In this document: in pieces, positions 35,279-43,053 of the stretch | Layout: each line of letters opens with the position of its first letter | Position numbering within the stretch: position 1 is the first letter of the stretch | NCBI RefSeq assembly: GCF_051131155.1 | Contig: NZ_CP159508.1 | Coordinates: forward strand, 2,666,001 to 2,730,000 | Length of the DNA: 64,000 nt | Direction: 5' to 3' | Source of the DNA: Pseudanabaena minima | GTDB lineage: Bacteria > Cyanobacteriota > Cyanobacteriia > Pseudanabaenales > Pseudanabaenaceae | Notes under the pieces: generated by a model | What the model was told of the DNA's origin: nothing | The model's input: only the letters and a program-made list of their open reading frames with translations | The model's database searches: none | Program-made: the position numbers and the translations under genes

Positions 35279-35321
35279 GATAAATGCAAGCCCTGCGCTT
35301 AGCGTAGGGCTTGCATTTATC
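35279..35321. terminator. Palindrome behind clpC, GCTTAGC core
   Basis: Twenty-base arms (GATAAATGCAAGCCC...), one mismatch, loop TTA, directly after the minus-strand clpC stop and before minC. Terminator-like position. Confidence 0.75.
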
Positions 35322-35325
35322 AATC

Positions 35326-37818
35326 TTAAGCTGATGGCAGCAACTGAAGGTTATTTTCAGAGCCGCTTAAAGCTTCTTGTTCGATCACTTTAACCTTGCC
35401 ATCGTCATCGACATCTACCTGCACCGATGCACCTTCACGGACTTTGCCCGTCAAGATCTCTTCAGCAAGGGAATCTTCGAGCAAGCGCATGATCGCTCGA
35501 CGTAATGGACGTGCACCGTAGCTAGGGTTATAGCCTTCTTGGACTAACAGATCCTTAAAACGCTCAGTCACGGTCAGAACAATGTTCTTATCGAGCATCC
35601 GCTTGAAGAATTCGTTGAGCATGAGATCGGCGATCTCCTTGACTTCAGGCTTGGTCAACTGACGGAAGACGATGATTTCATCAAGACGGTTGAGGAACTC
35701 TGGACGGAAGTACTGCTTAAGTTCTTCGTTAACTAGGGAGCGAATGCGGGTATAGAGTGCATCCTCTTGGCTAGCAGCGAAGTCAAAGCCGAGTCCACCA
35801 CCACCCTTTTCAATGACCTTAGAACCAACGTTAGAGGTCATGATCAGCAAGGTGTTCTTGAAGTCAACGGTGCGACCCTTCGAGTCAGTCAAGCGTCCAT
35901 CTTCAAGGACTTGTAAGAGCAAGTTGAAGACATCGGGGTGAGCTTTTTCGATTTCGTCGAATAGTACGACGGTGTAGGGACGACGACGGACGGCTTCAGT
36001 AAGCTGACCACCTTCGTTGTAGCCGACATAACCAGGAGGTGAACCGATCAGCTTGGATACGGTGTGACGCTCCATGTATTCGGACATATCAAGGCGAATC
36101 ATCGCTTCTTCAGAACCGAAGAAGTAGGATGCAAGTGCCTTAGTTAGCTCGGTCTTACCAACGCCTGTAGGTCCAGAGAAGATAAAGCTGGCGATCGGAC
36201 GGTTAGGACTCTTCAGACCAACACGGGCGCGACGAATGGCGCGAGAAATCGCTTTCACCGCTTCATCCTGACCGATTACGCGGCTATGCAGGGTTTCTTC
36301 CATCTGCATGAGCTTGACGGACTCGGATTCGGTGATCTTAAGGACGGGTACGCCAGTCCAAGAACTGACGATGTAAGCGATGTCCTCTTCGGTAACCCGA
36401 ATTTCAGGAGCATCCTCGGTGGGAGTTGCTTCGGTTTTCTTAGTTTGGCTAAGAGCACGAATTTGTTGCTTGAGGTCGATCTCCTTATCACGCAACTCGG
36501 CAGCCTTGTCAAAGTCTTGCTTGCGAACCGCATCATCCTTATCTTTGAGGGTTTGACGCAATTCTTTGTCAAGTTCTTTGGCGGCAGGGGGCAACTGCGA
36601 GTTAATCAAGCGCACACGAGATCCAGCTTCATCGATCAAGTCGATCGCTTTGTCGGGTAAGAAGCGATCGCTGATGTAGCGATCAGACAATCTCGCAGCC
36701 GCGACTAGGGCTTCGTCGTCGATCTTGAGCTTGTGGTGTTCTTCGTAACGCTGACGCAAACCGATCAAGATTTCGATGGTTTCTTCAACGCTAGGCTCAC
36801 CGACCATTACAGGCTGGAAACGACGCTCTAGGGCAGCATCACGCTCGATGTGCTTACGATATTCGTCAAGTGTAGTTGCGCCGATGCATTGCAATTCGCC
36901 ACGAGCGAGGGCAGGCTTCAAGATATTCGCAGCATCGATCGCGCCTTCAGCAGCACCAGCACCAATCAAGGTATGGACTTCATCAATTACCAAGATTACG
37001 TTGCCAGCCGTGCGGATTTCTTCCATGATTTTCTTGAGGCGTTCCTCAAATTCACCACGGTATTTTGTCCCCGCTACGAGCAACCCGATATCGAGGGTGA
37101 CAACCCGCTTTTCTTGCAAAATGTCGGGGATGTCACTGTTAGAGATGCGTTGCGCTAAACCTTCAGCGATCGCGGTTTTACCTACCCCTGGTTCACCGAT
37201 CAAAACAGGGTTGTTTTTGGTGCGGCGACCGAGGATCTGGATTACTCGTTCAATTTCTTTTTCACGACCCACAACAGGATCGAGTTTGCCATCTTGGGCT
37301 AGCTGAGTCAGGTTGGAGCCGAATTCATCAAGGGTTGGCGTTTTGGTGCGTCCCGATGAGCCACCACCTGCGGATACTTCGGCAGTCTCACCGAGCATTC
37401 TGATGACTTGGGTGCGAACCTTGGAGAGATCTACGCCGAGATTTTCTAAAACTCTAGCGGCGACACCTTCGCCTTCGCGAATCAGTCCTAGCAATAAATG
37501 CTCAGTACCAATATAGTTGTGCCCCAACTGGCGGGCTTCTTCTAACGACAACTCTAGGACTCTTTTGGCGCGAGGCGTGAAAGGTATTTCAACTGCGACA
37601 AAACCAGAGCCGCGTCCGATGATTTTCTCAACCTCGATGCGGGCATCTTTGAGGTTTACACCCATGGACTTAAGTACTTTGGCGGCAACGCCAGTTCCTT
37701 CTCCGATTAGACCCAATAGGATTTGCTCTGTGCCGACAAAGTTATGACCGAGGCGGCGAGCTTCCTCTTGAGCCAGCATGATGACTTTAATTGCTTTTTC
37801 TGTAAAGCGTTCAAACAT
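35326..37818 (-). CDS. clpC: ATP-dependent Clp protease ATP-binding subunit ClpC
   Basis: 830 residues. Hsp100 unfoldase that feeds ClpP/ClpR. A double Clp N domain (residues 1-140), first AAA+ module with GEPGVGKTAIAEGLA, a UVR-type middle segment (VRKQDFDKAAELRDKEIDL), second AAA+ module with GPTGVGKTELTKAL and LLQVLEDGRLTDSKG. First gene of the leftward run; separated from min genes by a palindrome. Essential in cyanobacteria as known for the family. Confidence 0.97.
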   Translation of the reverse strand: MFERFTEKAIKVIMLAQEEARRLGHNFVGTEQILLGLIGEGTGVAAKVLKSMGVNLKDARIEVEKIIGRGSGFVAVEIPFTPRAKRVLELSLEEARQLGHNYIGTEHLLLGLIREGEGVAARVLENLGVDLSKVRTQVIRMLGETAEVSAGGGSSGRTKTPTLDEFGSNLTQLAQDGKLDPVVGREKEIERVIQILGRRTKNNPVLIGEPGVGKTAIAEGLAQRISNSDIPDILQEKRVVTLDIGLLVAGTKYRGEFEERLKKIMEEIRTAGNVILVIDEVHTLIGAGAAEGAIDAANILKPALARGELQCIGATTLDEYRKHIERDAALERRFQPVMVGEPSVEETIEILIGLRQRYEEHHKLKIDDEALVAAARLSDRYISDRFLPDKAIDLIDEAGSRVRLINSQLPPAAKELDKELRQTLKDKDDAVRKQDFDKAAELRDKEIDLKQQIRALSQTKKTEATPTEDAPEIRVTEEDIAYIVSSWTGVPVLKITESESVKLMQMEETLHSRVIGQDEAVKAISRAIRRARVGLKSPNRPIASFIFSGPTGVGKTELTKALASYFFGSEEAMIRLDMSEYMERHTVSKLIGSPPGYVGYNEGGQLTEAVRRRPYTVVLFDEIEKAHPDVFNLLLQVLEDGRLTDSKGRTVDFKNTLLIMTSNVGSKVIEKGGGGLGFDFAASQEDALYTRIRSLVNEELKQYFRPEFLNRLDEIIVFRQLTKPEVKEIADLMLNEFFKRMLDKNIVLTVTERFKDLLVQEGYNPSYGARPLRRAIMRLLEDSLAEEILTGKVREGASVQVDVDDDGKVKVIEQEALSGSENNLQLLPSA

Positions 37819-38183
37819 GGCGTTTCCCCATACTTTGCTGCGTTCTGGTTAAAGTTAATACTAGCACAGCATTAGCAGCATTCTGTGTGTACGGCTTTCA
37901 CTCCTTTTTACCCAAATTGTTAAGATCTCTCTTAGGGATCATGTTGTCTTTTATAGGGCGTTTTAACTCAATATTTTTAGCTTTTTGTTGTCTGTGCAAC
38001 CGATTAAAGAGACTCTTTACTGTACATGGATGTTAGTGTGTGACGAGACTATGCTTTCTCTCTAAACATTATGAGACTAAACTCCGATGGCTATTGCTAT
38101 TGAACCAAGAAAAGAGATTGAATTTGAATTAATAATTCATCTTGCATAGCTTGATCCAAGCAAAAAAGCGTTATAATATAGTC

Positions 38184-38325
38184 TAAAGGATGCAGCAGAC
38201 ATACTTTTTAGTATGACATCCCGTTACCTTTAGGGGTTGAGGCAAGTCCAGTAAAGACGTTCTGAATACCAAAAAATATACTCAAAACATAGTTTTTGGC
38301 GAAGACTCCTTAAGGGGTCTTTGTT
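38184..38325 (+). ncRNA. Candidate small RNA with terminator
   Basis: In the ~500-base gap 37819-38327 a -10-like TATAAT (38172-38177) with TTGATC upstream (15-base spacing) precedes a non-coding stretch that ends in hairpin AAGACTCC-TTAA-GGGGTCTT (38302-38321) followed by T-rich sequence. It does not look like SRP RNA, RNase P RNA, tmRNA or a tRNA. It could instead be only the terminator of an unrecognised leader. No gene is seen in the remainder of the gap. Confidence 0.35.
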
Positions 38326-38327
38326 AT

Positions 38328-38885
38328 TTATGGGGATGGTAGTTTTTTGTTGTTTAGTAAGTTTCTGGCTATCACAAAGAAGCCGACTTTTTTAATTTTT
38401 CCCACACCTTCATATTTTGGGTAAGCACTCTGGACGTGTAGTCTGAGCTTCTTTTCTTCTTTGAATACTGTGAATACAACAAAATAATCGATTTCATTGC
38501 CCCGTGAGTCTACAACTTTGATGATCGCAAATTTGCCGTATCCTGCATGACAAACTAACGTTGATCCCTCTCCTAAGGACTTTATGATTTTTGGTAAATA
38601 TTTGGAGAGTTCATACCTTTCAAGGTTAAATGCTCTGGATTCTCTTGGTGCTTTGTAGTTCAATAACTGTAATTCTTCGCTCAAAAGGTCGTTAGAGTCT
38701 TTCGTAAAGCAGTGTAAGCCATAGGTAACAATAAACCGATATGTAAATGGATTATTTTGCTCTTTCTCGTCAATATATTCAACCCAATGAGCGTTGAGGT
38801 GAGATAGGTCGTAGACTTTGTCGTCTAATGTAAAATTTTTCCAAGCTGTAACTTCTGTTTTGACTGTTTTAAAATTTTTGCTCAT
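38328..38885 (-). CDS. Hypothetical protein
   Basis: 185 residues, soluble, mixed alpha/beta, basic C-terminus (ARNLLNNKKLPSP). Notable segments are VYDLSHLNAHWVEYI, IVTYGLHCFTKD and LVCHAGYGKFAIIKV. I do not recognise the family. It stands alone next to a toxin-antitoxin remnant and another unknown gene, so it probably belongs to an accessory patch. Confidence 0.6.
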   Translation of the reverse strand: MSKNFKTVKTEVTAWKNFTLDDKVYDLSHLNAHWVEYIDEKEQNNPFTYRFIVTYGLHCFTKDSNDLLSEELQLLNYKAPRESRAFNLERYELSKYLPKIIKSLGEGSTLVCHAGYGKFAIIKVVDSRGNEIDYFVVFTVFKEEKKLRLHVQSAYPKYEGVGKIKKVGFFVIARNLLNNKKLPSP

Positions 38886-39148
38886 CTAAACGGGATAATC
38901 AAAATGTCTAACAAGATTAACGAGGCTAATTAGTTTATCGTCTATTTTACTTTTTTATTTTTTGGGTTTAGGCATACAATAAAAAATTAGAAATACAAAA
39001 ATCAGATATTTTACAGACACCGAAATCCTTTACATCGCCTTTTCTCAAAAAACACCTGCGGAAACGAGAGACTTAGATTAGAACACTGATTCTATGCTTT
39101 TGTGTAAGTCTCACCTTGTAAAAGATATAATTCTAAGACTTGGGTTAC

Positions 39149-39829
39149 ATGAAGGCTAAACCTATGGGTAGACAAGATCGTTTTGGCAAAATAAAAAGAC
39201 AAGACTATCCAGAAAATGATTTTTCCTCCAAATCGTCAACATTGATATATATCAATAGCAAACCACTTGCTCTCGACTACAGATCTTCCCGACTCAAAAT
39301 TAAGGGTAAATATTTTTACTTGCAAATTGAGGGCTGTTGGGTTGTTCAAATCTTTGACAAAAAAACATCCATAACGATCGCACAGATTAAAGAAACTCTT
39401 GATCGCAATGGCATAATTCTAGACTGGAAAATCCCCTTAGAGGGTAATCTCGAATTAATACATATGACTGAAATCTGGCTTGGCATAACTCCACGCAAAG
39501 ACAATTCTCAAGAAAATTTGTCATTGCGACAATTCTCTCGCAATGAAATGCTTAGACGCAAAGCATTAGCAGAGGCAAGTCATGGCTTAAATAATGTTGC
39601 TGTTAAACGGAAGGTTGTCAAGATCGATTCTGATGGTTCCGTCGCTCTATCCTTTACTGAGTGGAAAGGCAATCTTGCTATGCACCAAAAAAATCGTAGA
39701 CCGAGGAAAGCAAAGCAAGCCAAAGCTGCAATAGCAAATGTTGAGATTACTCGAGAAACTACCTCTAAGAAAAATCAGGAAACAGGAAAGATTGCTATTA
39801 CAACTTCTCAGAAAATTATCTGTTTTTAA
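39149..39829 (+). CDS. Hypothetical basic protein
   Basis: About 226 residues, Lys/Arg-rich at both ends. An internal part (residues ~30-130) has alternating hydrophobic strands (TLIYINSKPLALDY, YFYLQIEGCWVVQIF). The C-terminal ~70 residues are Lys/Thr-rich and look disordered (RRPRKAKQAKAAIA). No family recognised; nucleic-acid binding is possible from charge alone. ATG 39149 preferred over TTG 39140. Confidence 0.55.
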   Translation: MKAKPMGRQDRFGKIKRQDYPENDFSSKSSTLIYINSKPLALDYRSSRLKIKGKYFYLQIEGCWVVQIFDKKTSITIAQIKETLDRNGIILDWKIPLEGNLELIHMTEIWLGITPRKDNSQENLSLRQFSRNEMLRRKALAEASHGLNNVAVKRKVVKIDSDGSVALSFTEWKGNLAMHQKNRRPRKAKQAKAAIANVEITRETTSKKNQETGKIAITTSQKIICF

Positions 39830-39855
39830 AATCCTTATCAGGTTTGCGAGTGTTT

Positions 39856-39899
39856 TGGATAGGCGATCGCCTTATTTTGATTTTTGATGAATAGGCGAT
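39856..39899 (+). repeat. Direct repeat, left copy, flanking brnTA
   Basis: Forty-four bases beginning TGGATAGGCGATCGCC and ending AATAGGCGAT, identical to 40475-40518 except one G/A change. It contains a HIP1 octamer. Confidence 0.85.
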
Positions 39900-39934
39900 A
39901 ATGAAAGCAATTAGTTTAATCAGCTATAACCTTC

Positions 39935-40213
39935 ATGCAGTTTGAGTGGGACGAAACAAAAAATCTGGAAAACATTCGTAAACATGAGATTGACTTTGCA
40001 GATGTTCTCTCAATGTTTGATGGTGAAATGCTGATTGAGCTAGATGACCGCTTTGATTATGGCGGAGATCGCTGATTTGGGATCGGTTTTCTCGGTCTTG
40101 CAATAGCGGTAGTAGTCTGGACAGAACGTAAAAACAACATCATCCGAATCATTTCTGCAAGAAGATCCAACCGTCATGAACAGAGAAGATTTGAACAGTA
40201 CCTCTCGTACTAA
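39935..40213 (+). pseudogene. brnT: BrnT-like toxin gene with internal TGA
   Basis: The reading frame starts MQFEWDETKNLENIRKHEID and resumes after a stop as FGIGFLGLAIAVVVWTERKN and IIRIISARRSN, which together match BrnT ribonuclease toxins of about 90 residues. Codon 47 is TGA (40073-40075), where relatives read through with a coding residue, often aromatic or aliphatic. A single TGG to TGA change would explain it. The toxin is probably inactive, while the antitoxin frame stays open. The 3' end overlaps brnA. Confidence 0.8.
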
Positions 40214-40454
40214 TTGGGCAGCATTGAAGGCAATGTCAGATGAGGATATTGACTATTCAGATATTCCGCCGCTAACAGATGAATTTTTTGAACGTGCAAC
40301 TTTACGAATTCCCGTAGATCAAGCTCAAAACTTAGTCCAACTAGATCCCGATGTAAAACAATGGTTTCAGAATCAAGGAGATCAATATAAAACTCTGATT
40401 AATAGTGTGTTACGCCAATATATTGAAAACAGTAAAACTCAACAGTCTGCCTAA
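40176..40454 (+). CDS. brnA: BrnA-family antitoxin
   Basis: 92 residues. Acidic N-terminus (SDEDIDYSDIPPLTDEFFERA) then a ribbon-helix-helix-like C-terminus (TLRIPVDQAQNLV, LINSVLRQYIENSK), as in BrnA. It would bind BrnT and repress the pair. Its ATG lies within the end of the broken brnT frame, the usual overlap for this module. Confidence 0.85.
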   Translation: MNREDLNSTSRTNWAALKAMSDEDIDYSDIPPLTDEFFERATLRIPVDQAQNLVQLDPDVKQWFQNQGDQYKTLINSVLRQYIENSKTQQSA

Positions 40455-40474
40455 AGTTGTTCTAAATACTTTGA

Positions 40475-40518
40475 TGGATAGGCGATCGCCTTATTTTGAT
40501 TTTTGATAAATAGGCGAT
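40475..40518 (+). repeat. Direct repeat, right copy, flanking brnTA
   Basis: Same 44-base unit as 39856-39899 with one substitution, placed 20 bases behind the brnA stop. The two copies bracket the toxin-antitoxin module. Confidence 0.85.
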
Positions 40519-40539
40519 CGCCTTAAGACTTATTCCTAA

Positions 40540-41454
40540 CTACAAGATATTTACGAACAGGCTTCTTTGTTGCCATAGCATCCATGAGCCACCGATCGCC
40601 ATAAAAGCAAGAACCACTTGGCGAAACTGTTGAGGACTCATGCGACTGAGGAGATATTTGCCAATGAGATTTGCAGGTATTGCAGCTAAGCCGATCGCTA
40701 ATCCTGCGACAATCTGCTCTTTAGACATCGCTGCTAACACCCCGTAGGTAATGATTTTTACGACATGGATAATTGTCATGTGAGTTGCTTTAGTGGCTAG
40801 CATTTTCTCCTTGACTAAGCCATAGCCTAGATAAAAAGGATTTAAGACGGGGCCAGTAGTGCCGACTAAACCTGATACATAAGCCTTGAGAAAACCCGCA
40901 GGCATAATGTGCCAAGCCTGAAGTTTAAATTTGGGTTTTACTTCTTTGGGAATTAATTCTGTCTTTTCAAGAGCGCTTAATTCACTTAATTCACCTAGCT
41001 GATTGATCTCGATGAGTTTTTCGATTTCTTCCAACTCCTTAGAATCATCGACCAATTTGATCTGTTTTTCCTTATCCTTGGCAACAGTTTTTTCGGGACT
41101 TTTTTCTAGTTCAAATAAAACAGCACTCACAATTAGGAAAATTGCAATCACGATTTGCAACCAATCGAGATGGATTTGCGTAAAGGTATAGGCTCCCAAA
41201 ATTGCCCCTGCGATCGCCCCAGGAGCATACCAAGCTGTCAATACCCAATCAATATCCCGCCAAAACAGTAAAACTCTATGGGCATTGCCAAAAAACATGC
41301 CGATTGTGATTACAGGTGGAACGGCATTGGCTCCCATGAGGAGGTTAACTAAGGGAATTAAAATGAATGGACTGCCTCCACCTGCCAAAGTGCTAACAAT
41401 CCAAGCAAAAAAGCTAACCACGCTGAGATATACAATTGGCATGAGTTCTGACAT
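40540..41454 (-). CDS. TSUP (TauE/SafE) family membrane permease
   Basis: 304 residues, about eight membrane segments. LAGGGSPFILIPLVNLL is the first TSUP repeat and the second appears as AYVSGLVGTTGPVLNPFYLGYG. The family moves sulfite, sulfonates or other small anions. A ~65-residue charged loop (Glu/Lys-rich, residues ~115-180) between the two halves is longer than usual. Substrate unknown. Confidence 0.85.
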   Translation of the reverse strand: MSELMPIVYLSVVSFFAWIVSTLAGGGSPFILIPLVNLLMGANAVPPVITIGMFFGNAHRVLLFWRDIDWVLTAWYAPGAIAGAILGAYTFTQIHLDWLQIVIAIFLIVSAVLFELEKSPEKTVAKDKEKQIKLVDDSKELEEIEKLIEINQLGELSELSALEKTELIPKEVKPKFKLQAWHIMPAGFLKAYVSGLVGTTGPVLNPFYLGYGLVKEKMLATKATHMTIIHVVKIITYGVLAAMSKEQIVAGLAIGLAAIPANLIGKYLLSRMSPQQFRQVVLAFMAIGGSWMLWQQRSLFVNIL

Positions 41455-41490
41455 CGATCGATAATCCGTTTGTATCAGGCTATTTATAAC

Positions 41491-41524
41491 AATTCACGAA
41501 AGTGTGACAACACTTTCGTGAATT
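41491..41524. repeat. Palindrome, module 1 of a composite repeat
   Basis: Perfect arms AATTCACGAAAGTGT/ACACTTTCGTGAATT around GACA. Counterpart of 15795-15830, upstream of the TSUP gene. Confidence 0.8.
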
Positions 41525-41550
41525 AAAAACTAAACCTCGTAAAGGTTTTC

Positions 41551-41583
41551 AAGTTAAGAAAGGGCTACGCCATTTCTTAACTT
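41551..41583. repeat. Palindrome, module 2 of a composite repeat
   Basis: Arms AAGTTAAGAAA/TTTCTTAACTT around GGGCTACGCCA, followed by GGTATAAAAA as in the first cluster. Confidence 0.75.
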
Positions 41584-41614
41584 GGTATAAAAATCAAACC
41601 CAGTAAGGGTTTTA

Positions 41615-41647
41615 AAAACAAAAAATGGCTATGCCATTTTTTGTTTT
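41615..41647. repeat. Palindrome, module 3 of a composite repeat
   Basis: Arms AAAACAAAAAATGGC/GCCATTTTTTGTTTT around TAT, followed by GGTATTA; counterpart of 15970-16002. Confidence 0.8.
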
Positions 41648-41704
41648 GGTATTACGGCGCGTTGTGCCGCACGTCCTAATTAAATCTTTAGATAATTACA
41701 ACAC

Positions 41705-42244
41705 ATGAGCCTATCGACCCGAATCTATCTAAGTGAGATTGATCAAAATTTTTTATCGCAGCTACGGGAGATCGATTGTGCATGTCTTGGGAATTTCTGG
41801 AGTTTAGAAGCCTATCAACGCGAAATTGACAGCCCTAGCAGTCTTGTATTGGGCTTAACTACTGAAAATCATGAATTACTAGGTTTTGGCTGTTTGTGGT
41901 CAATTCTTGAAGAGGCGCATATCACAGTATTAGCCGTGCGTCCTGAGTATCAAGGTCAAGGCTTTGGTAAGTCACTGGTTTGGGGTTTACTTAAAAAAGC
42001 CCGCGATCGCCAATTAGAATGGGCAACTCTCGAAGTTCGCGAATCTAATCATGTCGCGATCGCTCTATACGAAAGTTTTGGTTTTAAGGAAATTGGTCGA
42101 AGACCGAAATATTATGAAGTGACTGGTGAAGATGCGTTGATGTTGTGGTGTAAAGGTATACATACAAAAGAGTTTGAATTACTGCTAGAGCAGAGGCATG
42201 AGTCTATATCTTTGCAATTATTAGCCAAAGGCTGGAATTTATAA
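41705..42244 (+). CDS. rimI: Ribosomal-protein-alanine N-acetyltransferase RimI
   Basis: 179 residues. GNAT fold that acetylates the N-terminus of ribosomal protein S18 in the best-studied case. The acetyl-CoA loop is RPEYQGQGFGKSLVWGLL, preceded by the strand HITVLAVRPEY and followed by WATLEVRESNHVAIALYESFGF, typical of RimI. The C-terminal ~30 residues extend past the core. Confidence 0.88.
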   Translation: MSLSTRIYLSEIDQNFLSQLREIDCACLGNFWSLEAYQREIDSPSSLVLGLTTENHELLGFGCLWSILEEAHITVLAVRPEYQGQGFGKSLVWGLLKKARDRQLEWATLEVRESNHVAIALYESFGFKEIGRRPKYYEVTGEDALMLWCKGIHTKEFELLLEQRHESISLQLLAKGWNL

Positions 42245-42249
42245 AACGA

Positions 42250-42290
42250 GAAATTAGTGTTGCTGTGCAAAGCACAGCAACACTAATTTC
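42250..42290. terminator. Palindrome behind rimI, GCAAAGC core
   Basis: Nineteen-base perfect arms with loop AAA, six bases after the rimI stop. Probably ends rimI. Confidence 0.75.
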
Positions 42291-42296
42291 TTGGTC

Positions 42297-42339
42297 TAGA
42301 TTTGTGGTGGCACGGCTTCGTCTCACCACCACAAATCTA
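42297..42339. repeat. Palindrome, GGCTTCG centre
   Basis: Arms TAGATTTGTGGTGG/CCACCACAAATCTA around a GC-rich centre; second hairpin behind rimI. Confidence 0.75.
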
Positions 42340-42426
42340 AAACGAAACCGCCTCTACTTATTGCTATAGAATTTAATTTAGGTTCATGAGCAATTAGGTC
42401 GCTTTAGGGTTAAAGGTCTAAAAACG

Positions 42427-43014
42427 ATGAAAATATCCGACTGGGCAAAACAAGCTATTAGTTTGGCGATCGCGAGCTGGGGTTTTTGGAATGTGGCGAT
42501 CGCAAATGCTAATGCCCAATTAGGCAATGTTGTTGTGTATATAGCTGGCAATAATCCTGTAACTCTCAATATTGCAAGGCAAGTTGTTACTAATCCTGTG
42601 GTTGCTTCGGTCAATGGTCAGACATCTATCGTTGCAGGAGCCTTTGACGCGCCGACTGCCGATTTTGTAACTAGAGAATTACAGCGTCGTGGTGTAGCTG
42701 CACAACAGGCTTATACTTCCCAGACGTTTCAGACTACTCCAACTGTTAATACTTCACCCTATGTAACATTGCCAAGTTATTTACCTACTAACAGTATTGA
42801 GAACTCGGCACAATATCGCTACGTTACCGCAGTTCCCTTGAGAACGATCACAACTTTAGATCAAGTTAGACAGTTTATTCCTAGTGCTTTTGTATCAAAG
42901 TCAGGTCGTGGGGACTATGTTTATGCTGGTGGATATCCAAATCGCGATGGTGCTGAATCTTTGAAACATTTTTTGCGATCGAAAGGACTAGATGCTCGTG
43001 TACTCTATTTCTAG
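42427..43014 (+). CDS. Exported protein with SPOR-like repeats
   Basis: 195 residues. Signal peptide ending near NANAQLGN (residues 1-34). Two stretches look like SPOR-type folds: VVVYIAGNNPVT...VAGAFDAPTADFVTRELQRRG and VRQFIPSAFVSK...YAGGYPNRDGAESLKHFLRSKG. SPOR domains bind denuded peptidoglycan. It is followed closely by a gene with peptidoglycan-binding domains, supporting a wall role. Confidence 0.7.
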   Translation: MKISDWAKQAISLAIASWGFWNVAIANANAQLGNVVVYIAGNNPVTLNIARQVVTNPVVASVNGQTSIVAGAFDAPTADFVTRELQRRGVAAQQAYTSQTFQTTPTVNTSPYVTLPSYLPTNSIENSAQYRYVTAVPLRTITTLDQVRQFIPSAFVSKSGRGDYVYAGGYPNRDGAESLKHFLRSKGLDARVLYF

Positions 43015-43053
43015 ATTTTGAGCCAATTACGAACTATAAACTTTGGGCTAATT

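Noticed and set aside
37819..38327. SRP RNA, RNase P RNA or tmRNA in the gap behind clpC
   Set aside because: None of their conserved cores or 3' ends can be read there.
40475..40518. The paired 44-mers as a CRISPR or attachment site
   Set aside because: Only two copies 619 bases apart and no integrase or Cas gene nearby.
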